From Isochrysis galbana (Eukaryota > Haptophyta > Isochrysidales > Isochrysidaceae): 64,000 bases of DNA. The notes under the pieces were generated by a model. That model saw only the letters and a program-made list of their open reading frames with translations. It did not search any database and was not told where the DNA came from. Position 1 is the stretch's first letter, and every line of letters begins with the position of its first letter. A program made the translations under genes and the position numbers. This document shows positions 22,052 through 33,000 of this stretch, in pieces. The stretch spans positions 1,137,350 through 1,201,349 of the forward strand of contig CM030932.1 of NCBI GenBank assembly GCA_018136815.1, given 5' to 3'.

Positions 22052-22990
22052 ATGCTCGCGACATCCCTCGTGCTCTGCGTCGCGCTCGCCGACAGCAGGC
22101 CAGCAGTCCTCAGTGGCGCTCTGCCCAGCCGAGCGGAGCAGGTGGTCAGCTTGCGCTCTGCCTCTCTTCGCCTGCGCGGTGGCGCCGAACCGTCCGAGGA
22201 GGTGCTCCAGGCCACATTCGCGTGCAACAGGCTCTTCGCCTCCTGCCTCGCTGACGCAAATGCTGAGGTCTCAATGCTGCGCAAAATGGTCGCCAACGCT
22301 GAGGATCTATCTGGCTTCGCCGACAAGGCGGATGCCATCATCTCAAATGCAGAGGAGAAGTTTGCTGCCGGCACGCCGTCAGGCTCTCAGGAGATCGCTG
22401 AGCTCTTCGCTGGCAAGAAGGCCGAGCTTGTCGAGGCTGTGCTCACTTCCATCGAGCCATCGTTTGTGCGCGCGCTGTCTGCACTAAAGGAGACATGCCT
22501 GGAGGCCTTTAAGGCTAGCGCAGTCGGACAAGATGACCTTTCCGAGGCCATGAGCTCCGCCGAGGCTACCTTTGTGCGCGGCGCGAAGGCATGCGTCCCA
22601 GCCCGATCAACCTGGGGCTACAAGACGGAGCGTGCCGGACTCGTTAGCGTGATGGAGGTTGTCAAGATGCAGGCGAAGAAGGCGGCTCAGGCCAAGCAGA
22701 CCGCGCAACAGCAAATCAACACCGCCATGAACTATTTGCAACTGCAGTCCCAGCAGATGCAGCAGATCCAGCAACAGTATGCTGGTGGTCAGGGTGGCAA
22801 GTGGAGTGTGGGTGCCGCTTACCGGCCTCCGGAATCCAACATCAATCTGTCGGGCACATACCAACAGGGGCGCGCCAACTTCCAGCTCTCGATGGTTCCA
22901 GATGAAGGCGCGGCGCTCCTTGGTCCGAATGGCTTCACCAACGGTGTCGGCCCAGCCAACTTGGGGCTCTCGATGAACGTGCATCTTTGA
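22052..22990 (+). CDS. Secreted or plastid-targeted helical protein with LRLRGG motif
   Basis: The ATG at 22052 is the first in a clean start after the repeat leader and gives 312 residues. Residues 1-15 are a signal peptide (MLATSLVLCVALAD), followed by a Ser/Arg-rich segment ending in SLRLRGGAEPS. Signal peptide plus LRGG is a pattern I associate with imported or secreted proteins of haptophytes and pelagophytes. Residues about 50-230 are alpha-helical (regular Ala/Glu/Lys heptads). A Gln-rich stretch (QQQINTAMNYLQLQSQQMQQ) follows, then a C-terminal part of alternating hydrophobic residues (INLSGTYQQGRANFQLSMVP, NLGLSMNVHL) that looks like beta-strands. I do not recognise the family. The gene has no introns. 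Confidence 0.72.
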   Translation: MLATSLVLCVALADSRPAVLSGALPSRAEQVVSLRSASLRLRGGAEPSEEVLQATFACNRLFASCLADANAEVSMLRKMVANAEDLSGFADKADAIISNAEEKFAAGTPSGSQEIAELFAGKKAELVEAVLTSIEPSFVRALSALKETCLEAFKASAVGQDDLSEAMSSAEATFVRGAKACVPARSTWGYKTERAGLVSVMEVVKMQAKKAAQAKQTAQQQINTAMNYLQLQSQQMQQIQQQYAGGQGGKWSVGAAYRPPESNINLSGTYQQGRANFQLSMVPDEGAALLGPNGFTNGVGPANLGLSMNVHL

Positions 22991-22999
22991 GTATTTCGA

Positions 23000-23700
23000 T
23001 GTCACTTGCAATCACTTGAGCCCACTCCGACTGTTTGATGTGTCACACGTCACGGGATGTGGACACCGTTCTCGTGAGCCTATTGTGTGTTCTGCGCATC
23101 ATCATAACATATGGGTCTGCGGCCGCACTAGATGTGCGTCCCTGCCACAGCATTTGTCGGCTAGAGACGAAGTGTGATCCAACGCGCACGGTTCCTTGAA
23201 AACTAGCCGGAAGGAGGGGAGGGAAAGTTGAAGTTGCAAGTTGCTGCTCTATTTGGATGACGTATCTCACAGTAAACAAAATACTTTAGTTTCACGCTGC
23301 GATGTCCACTTACTAGCTCTACAGGTAAAGGTACATCAATACATCGATCGCTACAATGCTACTATGTTCAGAGTAGCAGTAGTAGCAGGAATGCCCCCCC
23401 CCCCACACACATGCACATGCCGCCCGCCCTTGTTTGCCTATCCCCCGCTGGCGCCCTGGCACACGGCACACGGAACGCGTGGACTGTCTTTCTCTACAGG
23501 GCCATGCATGACCCCCCAGCCCCCCAGAAAGACGGCAAAGACGGCTCTTTTTTGGTCTCCGTAGAAAGACGTTGTCTCTGTCTTTCACATATACAAAAGT
23601 CGCGTTCCGTCAAAAGAGGACCAGGTGGTTTTTCAACATATCTGTTTTCTTTTTAGTTATTAACAACAGTGGTACAAAACAAAGCTAATCGCCGTATACG
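23000..23700. other. Intergenic, no gene seen
   Basis: 3' flank of the LRLRGG-protein gene. There are no protein-like frames, and only simple-sequence runs (a C run at 23395-23404). Confidence 0.5.
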
Positions 23701-23704
23701 AGAT

Positions 23705-24020
23705 GTGCATAGAAACTTTTTCCTCTAAGGCCCACATTAACGTAAAGTCGCCGTATACGAGATGTTTCGTTTACGCAGCACATGTGATTACTTGCAATCA
23801 TTGTGCACGCCGTGCGTATGCGCATCGACTTCCCCCCTCGCGAGGGCGCCGTGCGTGCGCATAGAAACTTTTTTCCCTAAGGCCCACATTAACGTAAAGT
23901 AGCCATATACGAGATGTTTCGTTTGCGCAGCACGTGTGATTGCTTGCAATCATTGTGCACGCCGTGCGTATGCACATCGGCTCCCCCCCCCCGCGGGGCG
24001 CCGTGCGTGCGCATAGCAAC
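23705..24020 (+). repeat. 152-bp tandem repeat, two units and a partial third
   Basis: Units start at about 23705, 23857 and 24009 with GCATAGAAACTTTTTCC or variants. Each contains CTAAGGCCCACATTAACGTA, ATACGAGATGTTTCGTTT, GCAATCATTGTGCACGCCGT and a palindrome-like CCCTCGCGAGGG/CCCGCGGGG segment. The third unit breaks off after GCATAGCAACTTCC. Confidence 0.85.
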
Positions 24021-24228
24021 TTCCAGGAAGGTGCACGCCGTGCGTTCACTCTTTCCGCGGGGGGACTCTGGACGCAGAGGCGGTCGGGAACCGCGGGGGC
24101 ACCCCTGTGACCGGGGAAAATATTACCGTATATTGCGAAAACACTAACGTAAACAATCGATAGGTCTTGGGGTCTCTCCCCTCCCCCCGGGCCCCCTCCT
24201 CCTCCCCCTCTCATCGACCTACCAGAGA

Positions 24229-24977
24229 TTAATTTCTTAATAGTCTCACCGCACACGCGGCCGTGCATCCTCTACTTTCTACTCACGTAGGAAACTTTCT
24301 ACACCCCCACGCCCCCAGCCCTTCTCCCCCCGCCATCAGGCGACTCCCCCCGTGCACTACTAGGGGGATAGGGGTGAAGGGCTTAGATATGGTCGGTGGC
24401 CCGCGCCCCCCCCCGGTGATCCGTTCCCCCCTTCCTCCTATGCCTACCGGGCTGGCGGCGGCCTCGGTCCCGACTTATCCTGTAAACAGGTGCGGGACTT
24501 ACCTATTTTCCGGTGAGCGGAGCTCTCGCTCCGCCCACCCCCTTCTCCGCGCTCTCTCTCCCCTCTCCTGCAGGCACGCGCGATGGCGCGCCTGCGACAG
24601 GCCTGCAGCTGCCCCTGGCGACCCCTGGAGGCCCCTGGAGGCCAGCTCAGGGGGCAGAGGAGGCTGGGGCTGGGCCCTGGCCTCCCCTGCCTCTCCCTCG
24701 CTGGCGCTCCTGGGCCTCAGGGGCCCCCACTCTGCACCTGTCTGCCTGTCGAACAAGGGGGGAGGGGGGATTGGAGCGATGGGCTGGCCACGAGGGGCCA
24801 GGACGCGCGAATCAGGCGAGCCTGTCAGGGAGAGAGTGGGTCAGCAGGGCAGTGGCCTCCTGGCAAGCCATCAGGCATGCCAGGAGGATGGGTGGTTCCT
24901 CCCCCACGGCAGGGGAGGAGTGGAGAGAGGGGGGGGCTCGTGCCCCCCCATGGGCGAACCAAGTATAAACTTAGTTG
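24229..24977 (+). mobile_element. Short retroposon, 749 bp, with 16-bp duplication
   Basis: It is flanked by perfect repeats ATCGACCTACCAGAGA at 24213-24228 and 24978-24993. Its 3' half matches 2884-3413. It ends with the GC hairpin GGGGGGGCTCGTGCCCCCCC and then CCAAGTATAAACTTAGTTG, without poly(A). The 5' 240 bp are not shared with copies A and B, so it represents a second subfamily. It lies about 100 bp upstream of the ATG at 25073. Confidence 0.87.
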
Positions 24978-25072
24978 ATCGACCTACCAGAGAGAGACGG
25001 CTCCTACTGCCTGCCTCCCTCCTCCCTCCTCGCTCACCCTCCAGCTCTCTCCTCGCCCTCGTCTTCCTCACG

Positions 25073-25759
25073 ATGGTGGCGACTCGGCGCGCATCGGTAC
25101 GGTCCTCCGTCCTCTCCTCTCGTGCTCCTGCTCGCTGGTTTCGTTCGACTCGCTCGACACAGCCACCTGTCGACTGGACGCCGAGCGCAAGCGCTGCTCG
25201 CACGACTCGTTCCTCTTCCTGCTCCAAGGGCGCGGCGGAGGAGGCGGATCCTGTTCGCGTTCCTGATGCCGAGGAGGAGGCCCTTCCCCCGACCGATGAG
25301 GCCACCACCACCACCACCGACGAGGACTCCGGGCCTGTGGGAGGAGAAGAGGAGAACGAGGACTGTGCGTCGGACGCTCCAGGTCTTCTTGTTCCCATCG
25401 CGCGGGTTGCGGATGTCGAGGAGCCAGCCGAGTCGATGGAGGAGGTCGAGACCGCCCACGCGCTCGCTCTCGCCGATGAGAAGGAAGCCGAGGAAGAGGA
25501 CGAGAAGGCGGAGAAGGCGGAGAATGAGAAGACGGCTGCGTCCGACGCACCAGTCGGAGAAGGCGGATATGGTGGAGGAAGTGACGGCGGTGGAGATGGT
25601 GGAGGAGCCGACGGCGGCGGAGAGGGCGGAGGCGGAGAAGGCAATAAAGGCGATGACGGCGGTGGAGAGGGCGGAGGCGGAGAAGGCAATGGAGGCGATG
25701 ACGGCGGTGGAGAGGGCGGAGGCGGAGAAGGCAATGGAGGGGATGACGGCGGCAAATAG
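25073..25759 (+). CDS. Acidic low-complexity protein, uncertain
   Basis: The frame from the ATG at 25073 gives 228 residues: an Arg/Ser-rich N-terminus, a Glu/Asp-rich middle (EEEALPPTDEATTTTTDEDS, DEKEAEEEDEKAEKAENEK) and a Gly-rich repeat tail from the 45-bp minisatellite. The first 150 residues have plausible coding character and follow a CT-rich leader like those of other genes here. The tail is open in other frames too, so its end is unsure. No domain is recognised. Confidence 0.35.
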   Translation: MVATRRASVRSSVLSSRAPARWFRSTRSTQPPVDWTPSASAARTTRSSSCSKGAAEEADPVRVPDAEEEALPPTDEATTTTTDEDSGPVGGEEENEDCASDAPGLLVPIARVADVEEPAESMEEVETAHALALADEKEAEEEDEKAEKAENEKTAASDAPVGEGGYGGGSDGGGDGGGADGGGEGGGGEGNKGDDGGGEGGGGEGNGGDDGGGEGGGGEGNGGDDGGK

Positions 25760-25985
25760 GGCGGAGGAGGCGACGGCGGCAGAGAGGGCGGAGGAGGTGA
25801 CGGCGGCGGAGAGGGCGGAGGAGGTGACGGCGGCGGAGAGGGTGGAGGAGGTGATGGCGGCGGAGAGGGCGGAGGCGGAGAAGGCAATGGAGGCGATGAC
25901 GGCGGCGGAGATGGCGTAGGCGGAGTAGGCAATGGAGGCGATGACGGCGGCGGAGAGGGCGGAGGCGGAGAAGGCAATGGAGGGA
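25580..25985 (+). repeat. 45-bp minisatellite with derived 24-bp sub-repeats
   Basis: A 45-bp unit (GGCGGAGGCGGAGAAGGCAA, TGGAGGCGATGACGGCGGTG, GAGAG) starts at 25625, 25670 and 25715. The shorter unit GCGGAGAGGGCGGAGGAGGTGACG lies at about 25770-25860, and then 45-bp units resume. Because the periods are multiples of three, several frames stay open on both strands. Confidence 0.9.
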
Positions 25986-25994
25986 CAGGTGCCG

Positions 25995-26567
25995 CACTGT
26001 GAAGCACGAGACCAGGGGGACGTGAAAGTAGAGTGCGGGTCCGGGCGCCAAGTTGATCGATGAGATTTCCGTGGTGGGCGTTTGGGGGATGATGTTGTGA
26101 AAGACCAGCTTGACGATCTCGATCGCAGTCTCCTCGAGCACATCGCGAGGGGGCACCGTCTGTGCGATGAAGCGCAGCCTCATGATCAACGTGGGCACGC
26201 TGCGAGGCCTTTCCTTGGACCTGATGATCCACAGAAGCTGGGGCACAGTGATGGGCACCGAGGCGATGTCGTAGAATTCCAAGACAAGCTTCTTCGCCTC
26301 CGGGAAGGCGGCGTCCATGTCAAAGGTGTACAGGGAGGAGCTGTTCAGGAGAACGGCAGCCTTGATGAGGATGTCGACGGCCGACTGGTGGATATAGCGG
26401 CCATGCCCGAGTTCCATCGTGATGATGTCCTTGCGCTCGTCTTCGTCGATGTGCCGCCGCGCCAGCGACTTTGGGCGCAGAGGTTGGCGAGATGCTGGTG
26501 GCTGGAACGACAGCTCGCACGACCGCGTCGGTGGGCCGTACGGTGACAGGTCGTATGTCGATGGGCG
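25995..26567 (-). CDS. Unknown protein segment, probable exon
   Basis: Read on the minus strand from after a TAG at 26570-26568, the sequence looks strongly protein-like: ARRHIDEDERKDIITMELGH, then DAAFPEAKKLVLEFYDIASV, then LLWIIRSKERPRSVPTLIMR, then ETAIEIVKLVFHNIIP. The first ATG is at 26417; the sequence before it in frame is also protein-like, so an upstream exon may exist. After about 25995 the frame enters the minisatellite and loses protein character. I do not recognise the family. A plus-strand frame over the same DNA is dominated by a 15-bp repeat and is less convincing. Confidence 0.45.
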
Positions 26568-26680
26568 CTATCGCGACGGGCAGTATCGCGACGGGCAGTA
26601 TCGTGATGGGCAATATCGCGATGAGCGATACCACGATGAGCGATATCGCGATGAGCGATATCGCGACCGGCAATACGAAG
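26545..26680 (+). repeat. 15-bp minisatellite
   Basis: Units such as TATCGCGACGGGCAG and TATCGCGATGAGCGA are repeated about nine times. In the plus frame they read YRDGQ/YRDER. Confidence 0.85.
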
Positions 26681-27067
26681 ATTGTCGCGGCGTTGGGCGT
26701 TGGCATGGCGCCATAAACCACAGGTACGATGGCGTTGCATGCCTGTCATTGCCCGGCCACCAGTTTCTAGAGTCACCACAGCACCATGCACGCGATTACG
26801 CCAAGCGGGGTTCAGGAAGCCGCAGCGGCCCTTCTTCGGTTCTTCTTAGCCCCCCGTGTGGCGTGGCCCTTCCTCCCTCTTCGCCTGATTCCGCGGAGGT
26901 GATGCGAGCGCGCAAGATGGCGCGGCTCCGCGTCACATACGAGTCGAGCCATGCCGCCTTGGCTGAAGAAGAAGCGGAGGCGGAGATGCGAGCGCAGGTG
27001 CGCAGCCGCAGGCGGAAGACAGAGGAGGCGGCGGTGGCCAAACTGTGGGGCGCCAAGCAGCTGTAGT

Positions 27068-28200
27068 AGCCTATCCCCTATGTTTATGAGACTGAGTGTG
27101 TGTGCCATTACTTGTTCCTAGACAATTAACAATCGCATTGACAAATGCAACTTTGGCAATGACAATGTAGCTGTTTATGGTCTCCGGCTGGGGTTTATGA
27201 TCTCCGGCTGAGGCTCGTTCTCCGCCCGGGGGTTTCTTATTTGAGGTGTTTCTTAGGGCTTTGGGGGGGGGGGGGGTCTTATTTCTTGCGGATACAGACG
27301 TCGAGTGCGCGGGCCAACCCCACCCCTTCACCCCTTCCGCCTTCCGCCTTGCGATGATGGGGGGCGCAGGCAGCTGGCAGCTGGCGCGCGCACTTGTACT
27401 CGTACTCACGCGTCACGCGTCTACTCACGGCTCGGCGTGGCCCGCATGCTTGGCGGCCACGCCGCGCCCGAGGCCTAACGGCTAAAGGGCGCCTCGTCAG
27501 TGACTCAGTGACGCGTCATGGCGGGCCGGCCACTGCGCGGCCGCCGGAGTTTCTGAGCTAAGGGTCGAGCCCGCGGCTCGACCCCCAGTTTCTTACCGGG
27601 TCGGCGGCCAAATTCATGTTAAGCTTTCTTAATGCTCGGGTTTCTTAATGGTGCACCTATACTGTACATGTACATGTGTACATGTACATGTACATGACAT
27701 GTATGTATGTAGGAACGTGGGAACACGAGTTCACGAGTTCACCGTGTTTTGTGTTTGTTGTTTGTTGTTTGTTGCGTTTGTACAAGTACAGAGGCCAAAA
27801 ACAGCCCGTTTTCACAGTGTGACAACCGCCCTCCCTAGCAGCACGCCGTGTTTGCGAGGTTCCCGTGTTTCGATAAAAGCCAGAATCAGGCCGTATTTGC
27901 TGTGTTTGGAGGCCCCACCCTGCCGTGTTTCAAATCTAGGGGCACGGACCCTCAGCACTAGGGTTATACAGATCACAAAAAGAAAATCCGTTTCCCCGCT
28001 TCCCCTGCGGACGACCGGTGGCGGTGCGAGCGCGGGTCGCTCCCCTCCGGCGTCGCCGAGCGGCGGCAGCGTTCCGCTGTTTTCCCGATCCTTGCGCCTC
28101 CCTACCTACGGCTCCCGCCCCCCGCTCCCCCTTCCCCCTTCCCCCCGCCTTAACTCTTCTGCTGCCCGCCGGGCCCCTTCTTTCCCCCACTCCTTCTGGC
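27068..28200. other. Intergenic with simple repeats
   Basis: Contains G and T runs at 27262-27280, GTACATGTACATG repeats at 27665-27715 and a TTTGTTGTTTG run at 27755-27775. A possible transposon end, GTGTTTCAAATCTAGG, lies near 27937; it resembles the CCTA termini of the hAT elements here, but no partner end or duplication was found. 28080-28200 is a pyrimidine-rich leader to the next gene. Confidence 0.45.
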
Positions 28201-29251
28201 ATGCCATTGCCGCACGAGGAGGATGGGCAAAACGAGGGGCCAGACTCGCCAATGGTGTTGCCAGACCCTCGTGAGGTGACCGGACGTGCAAACGATGCCT
28301 CCGAGTTGGTGGATGGTACGCGCCTTCCTATTGCCTATTAGGATACCCTCGCACTCCACAGCGAACTGCCTTGCGGATTCATGAAGTGGTTCCATCCTGC
28401 ACATCGCAGCGCTTAAGACAGCAATCATGTCTCTACAAGCAGCACAGGAAGCCCAAGGTCGCGCGGTCGCGGCGGTGGGCGCACTGCTGACACGGGGCGT
28501 TCGGCTATCCTCAAACCAATCCAATTCAAGTCACCACCGGATGGAACGCACTGCCGAGTTAATGAGTCAGTGGAGCATTGGGACTCCTGACACAACAGCA
28601 TCGCAAGACATCCTCATCGAGCAGCTTGAAGCTTTCAAGCAGAATAATGCTCCTGCCGCCTCTATCCGAGCCGCGGCTTACGAAAGTGCCTTCAAGGAGC
28701 ACGCACAGGTGTAGCCTATTCAACTCTGGCTGGACACAGCCATCTGCAGCCAATGGACGACCTGGATGCTCACATTTTTTGTTCACTGCTTATGGCCACA
28801 CCCCATGCAACAGGCCCAAAGCAAGTTGCAAGGCAAGCCTGAGAAGCGCAAGGTGCAAGCTCTAGCGCAGGCCGAGAGGGAAGCGCAATCCAGAGCTGCC
28901 GCCGCAGCGCAAGTGCGTGCCCTCCCCCACCGAAGGACTGCCGTGTACTCTCATGTGATGGACCTACTGAACCGCTTGGTGGTACATTCCCCTTACACCA
29001 ACCTAGGGGCCCACGCCGCAACGCCTTCTCAAGATGGCCCCACCACGCCAGGATTGTAGCCACTTACGATGTTAATCCCACCCATCTCGCTCGAGCAGGT
29101 GGCCAATGCGCAGTGGGACATTTGCAGCCGAGACCTCAACGTAATGATGACAAACACTGCGAAGGCCGTTGGTACCTCGCAAATGGCCCTACATGCCCTC
29201 GCACTCGAGGAATTCACACGTGTACTGCAGCAATTGCCTACAGACGAATAG
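28201..29251 (+). CDS. Small four-exon helical protein, possibly BAR-like
   Basis: Exons 28201-28315, 28410-28708, 28814-28912 and 29099-29251 join in phase to 221 residues. Donors read GATG|GTACGC, CACAG|GTGTAG and GCAA|GTGCGT; acceptors ATCGCAG, GCAACAG and GAGCAG. Residues 1-40 are acidic and disordered. The rest is helical: ALKTAIMSLQAAQEAQGRAV, then ERTAELMSQWSIG, then IRAAAYESAFKEHAQ, then a Lys/Arg/Ala-rich helix, then QWDICSRDLNVMMTN and a final helix ending LQQLPTDE. The pattern of long amphipathic helices with a W..ic.rdL segment resembles BAR/sorting-nexin dimerisation domains, but that is only an impression. The gene model is inferred from splice phase. Confidence 0.55.
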
Positions 29252-30079
29252 ATTCAAGATGTTAAGAAATATAGTAGCTGTATTACGGTCTCATTGTCAT
29301 GTATGTACAACTAACCTTGTCGTTGGTTGCGATGGCGAGCGCGCTGCTACGCCGTCCTCCCCTGACCTGCCTGTTGGCACTATTGAGGGCGCCCCTCTTG
29401 CCAACCTCGAGCAACCGCTGTTGAAGCGACCGCGCCCTCTGCGAGAGGCCACAAGCAGCGGTGCGCGCGATCGTTGCGCGCGCCACACGACCTGTGTGGC
29501 CCCGGCCGTCGTCGCCCCCGTCCCCCTCCGACGCCCTAGAGGACGGGCATGAGCCCACCTTCTCATAAGGCTTAGAAGAGCAAGCGGCGCCCTGAGGCCA
29601 AAGCAAGCTGCTGAGCTGCAGAAGAAAGCTCGCCTCCAATCGAGTTCGGGGAAGCGGCTCCACCGCCCCCTTCGGAAGATCGGGAGCCGCTTATGAGCCC
29701 AACCGCTTTGGTCCCGACCGCGCGGCAGCGTTTCCGACGGCTCGGCCTCCTTGCCCGTTCGCGTGGGGATGCCCATTCGGCCCGAACCTTGGCGACATGC
29801 TTAGCCGCATGATATGACTTGGCTAAGCGCGGCGCCGAAATTCGACGCAGCGAGTGCTTGCTAAGGCCCCCGACGTGCTAGTCCATTAAGCTCTGCAAAA
29901 AGAAGGGCATGCAACACACACAAAACAGACTCAAGACCGCAAGAAACACACACTTCTGCTTGCCCAATTTGGCTATGGATACTAGATAGTATGGGGGCTA
30001 CAGGTGTGGCAGAATAGCGGTGTGGCAGAATAGATTCCATCACCGATCGGCTTTAAAGCCCTCATCAAGCTGAGACGAA
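29252..30079. other. Spacer with a possible retroelement fragment
   Basis: 29320-29560 reads GERAATPSSPDLPVG, LLKRPRPLREA and an Arg/Pro-rich tail in the plus frame, resembling the N-terminus of the ORF1-like remnant at 1201. The rest is the converging 3' flanks of two genes. Confidence 0.35.
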
Positions 30080-33000
30080 TCAAGCTGACATTGCGCAGGC
30101 CCGCACAAGCTCTTCTTCTTTTGCGCATGCTCGCAGCCGGCGGAGCTCCTCCACGATCATGCGCCGTTCCTCTTCCTCGGTCATCACGGGAGAGGTCTGC
30201 AACAATTGCCCTGCGCCATTCTGCGGAAACGGCGGTTTCTCCAAAGCGCCATTACACCGAACATGCGACGAGAGCTCGCATGGTATTGCCCTTTCCTCGC
30301 AAACCGCCTCTGACGTCGGCAATACTTCCCTACCCATGGGGGCGACAGCTCCAGTGACCGCTTTCGCTAGAGCTGCTTCAGCAAAATCCAAACGGCGTAC
30401 CACAGACGGCAGGGTCGTCATGCTGACTGAGGGCAAGGATGGCGTCGTGCCATCTCGAGGCATAGTTGCGGGAACGTCAACATCGGCAGTCGAGGTAGTG
30501 GCATGTGCAAGCCTCCCCTGCACGGTCACTGCCTCACAATTGTTTGACGCTTCGGACAACTCGTGACTCTTGTCAACAATAGCACTGTGCTGGGAGGCTA
30601 GCCGCCGATTGCTCGCCTCAAGTGGCGGCGGTTGGGACAGACGGACAATCGCCACTGGAACACTATTATTGAGGCCAATACTGGCGCCGGCACGGTGCTT
30701 CTGCTCGGCGTATGTACGAAGTGTCGTACACGCGTCACGGACATCGGCACCCTTGCCCGTCGCATCGTGGCTAGGTGCAGATGGGGTTTTCACCTGATGA
30801 GATTGATGCTCGTATTTCACAGAATGAGTCTCGCCGTACGGAGGAAGAGCACTCCGCTCAGCACTAGATGAATGCTCCCCCTGAGCTTGGATGCAACAAC
30901 TATCCGCGTTCGTCACATCGATGCTAAGCGACTCGGTGCCTTGTCTTGCATTCCAAGAGCATAGCGATGGCGGAAGAGGGGAAAACAGACTTACGGAGAT
31001 CTCTGATGCGGAATGGTCGATCTTCGGGAGTGCATCCTCCTCGGGGCCAATTAGTTGAGGTTGGTGAAGATAAGCCTGGCCTGCCGTTTGACTTGGAGTA
31101 CGCCTGAAACGAGGCTCGTCCGACACCATTGAGCTGGGCGCGGACACCACAGTCTCACCGCTCATGGATGTTCGTGCGATCGATGAGCATGATGACGACG
31201 ACGGGTGGGCTGCAGGAAGACGAGCCCGCTGCGCCTCATTTCTCGCATGCATGATGGCCATGCGCACGAGTGGAGGCGAGTGCGAGGTGGCAAACACTTC
31301 TTCAACCAAGTGCGGCTCATCGAAGTCAAGACTAAATTCGACCACCTCTCGCAGGCGTGTCACACTCGGTGGCAAATCTACCAAAAACCAGTTGCTGCCA
31401 TGTCGAGCTGAGGGTCCACCCCGCCTCGCAAAAAGTTGGCCTGGTCGAGAAGCGGCGTCCTCGCTGCAGCGATTACTGAGGGCGTCAGAGTTAGGGAGGA
31501 GCAGAGCGGTGGGTGTGCGGATCGGACGTAACAGAGTATCGTGCCGGAATCGTATCCGCATGCTGCGAAGCAGCTTGATGCATTCAGAGGAGTGCTCATG
31601 CCGCGCCGTCGCCTCTGATGTGTGCTGCATGCGAACGAGTAGAGACAGGGCCAGAGCACCTTGAATACAAGTAGCGCGCTGACGATTCAGCCACACGCAC
31701 CCTGAGTGAAGCCAAGGTAGTGCGGCAAAGCTTCCTCCAGCAGCGCGCACGCTGCTCGGCAATATCAGACCACCTTTCCTCCATGCATACAACACACCCA
31801 AGGATGGAATCGAAGACGATTCTGTATGTGGAAGCCAGTGTGCAGGAGCCAGCAACTGCGGAAGATGATGCTTCAACGAGCCGTCCGGGTTGGCTGTGCG
31901 CACTGGTGTGGGCGGTGCTGTGGATGGTGCGCTCCGTGGCAAGCTTGACGAACGGCGATGGGGGTCGAGACGGTGCGCTGAACGACGTAAAGAGCGCGCC
32001 TGGCGCTGCTGAGCAGAACCCCGGAACTCCTGGCGTTCAGGTGACATGGAATGCCGCTGCAGCGGTGACGTCGTGCAGGAGGCCGCAAACTTGGCACAGG
32101 CAGGCGCCGGAGCACAGGCGCTTGAGGCAGTTGGGAGCACGATGGGGGACGATCCAGATGACATGGATGCGATCGCATGTGGCGAAAGACTTCCCCTTGG
32201 GCTCGAAACATGCTTGATGCAATCGCTCGAGCTTGGTTCCCCGCTCACAGCATGTGAGCAAGAGCCCGGTGTGTGGCACGGACTCGAGGCTGAAGCCACC
32301 GAGGATGCTGCTGCTAAGCCATCCACGCACCGACCGAAACTCATGGCGGAACCCGAATCCGATGCATGTGGAAATGAGCCCGCCGCCTTGCCGCGAAGAT
32401 TTTGTGTAGCAACGCTGACATCGGAACCCCAAAGATGTGGAATGCAACTAAGAGCCTCCGCTGTGGGCTCTGCCTTGTCGCAGCCAGATATCGGCGGGGC
32501 TCTCTGAGGGATCTGGCGAGAATTCGCCACGTGCATTGCACCTACTCCAAACATTGGTCGTGCAGATCCTGGCGCATGAACTGGTAACTTCTCGTGACAG
32601 CTTGTCCTTTCAGCATCGCTCGAAGGAAGATTGAACGGACCAGAGGATGTGCATTCACCTACCAAGATTGCTTCCCCTCGTGGCTGCAGTAAAGGAGACG
32701 GCATTGGTGATGCAAGAGATGGCGACACTACAAGCTTTCCTGAATCAGACCGAGGCGATGACGTAGTGGCCGACATCGCAGCGGCCGCTCTCGCGACTGA
32801 GCTAAGTGCATTGGCACACGGCTCCCCAACCAAGGCAGCCAGCGGCGAGGTTGGAGTCTCCAGTCGTTCGGGGCCGGGAGGGGCAGAGCCCGATCTCGCC
32901 GAGGATTCGGAGCGATGAGACGTAACCTGGTCTGCGCACCGTGCAAACAATCCGGGAGAGTAGCCACATGAGGCAAGCCCGTCGGAAGAACCAAAGGGTC

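Noticed and set aside
23705-24020. CRISPR-like array
   Set aside because: Units are about 152 bp, contiguous with no spacers, and in a eukaryotic genome; a plain tandem repeat.
24871-26232. Pro/Ser-rich minus-strand frame across the minisatellite
   Set aside because: It exists because the 45-bp repeat and retroposon DNA lack stops; it reads through the inserted retroposon at 24229-24977.
27900-27945. A further hAT element ending in AATCTAGG
   Set aside because: The end resembles the CCTAG termini, but I found no partner end and no 8-bp duplication.
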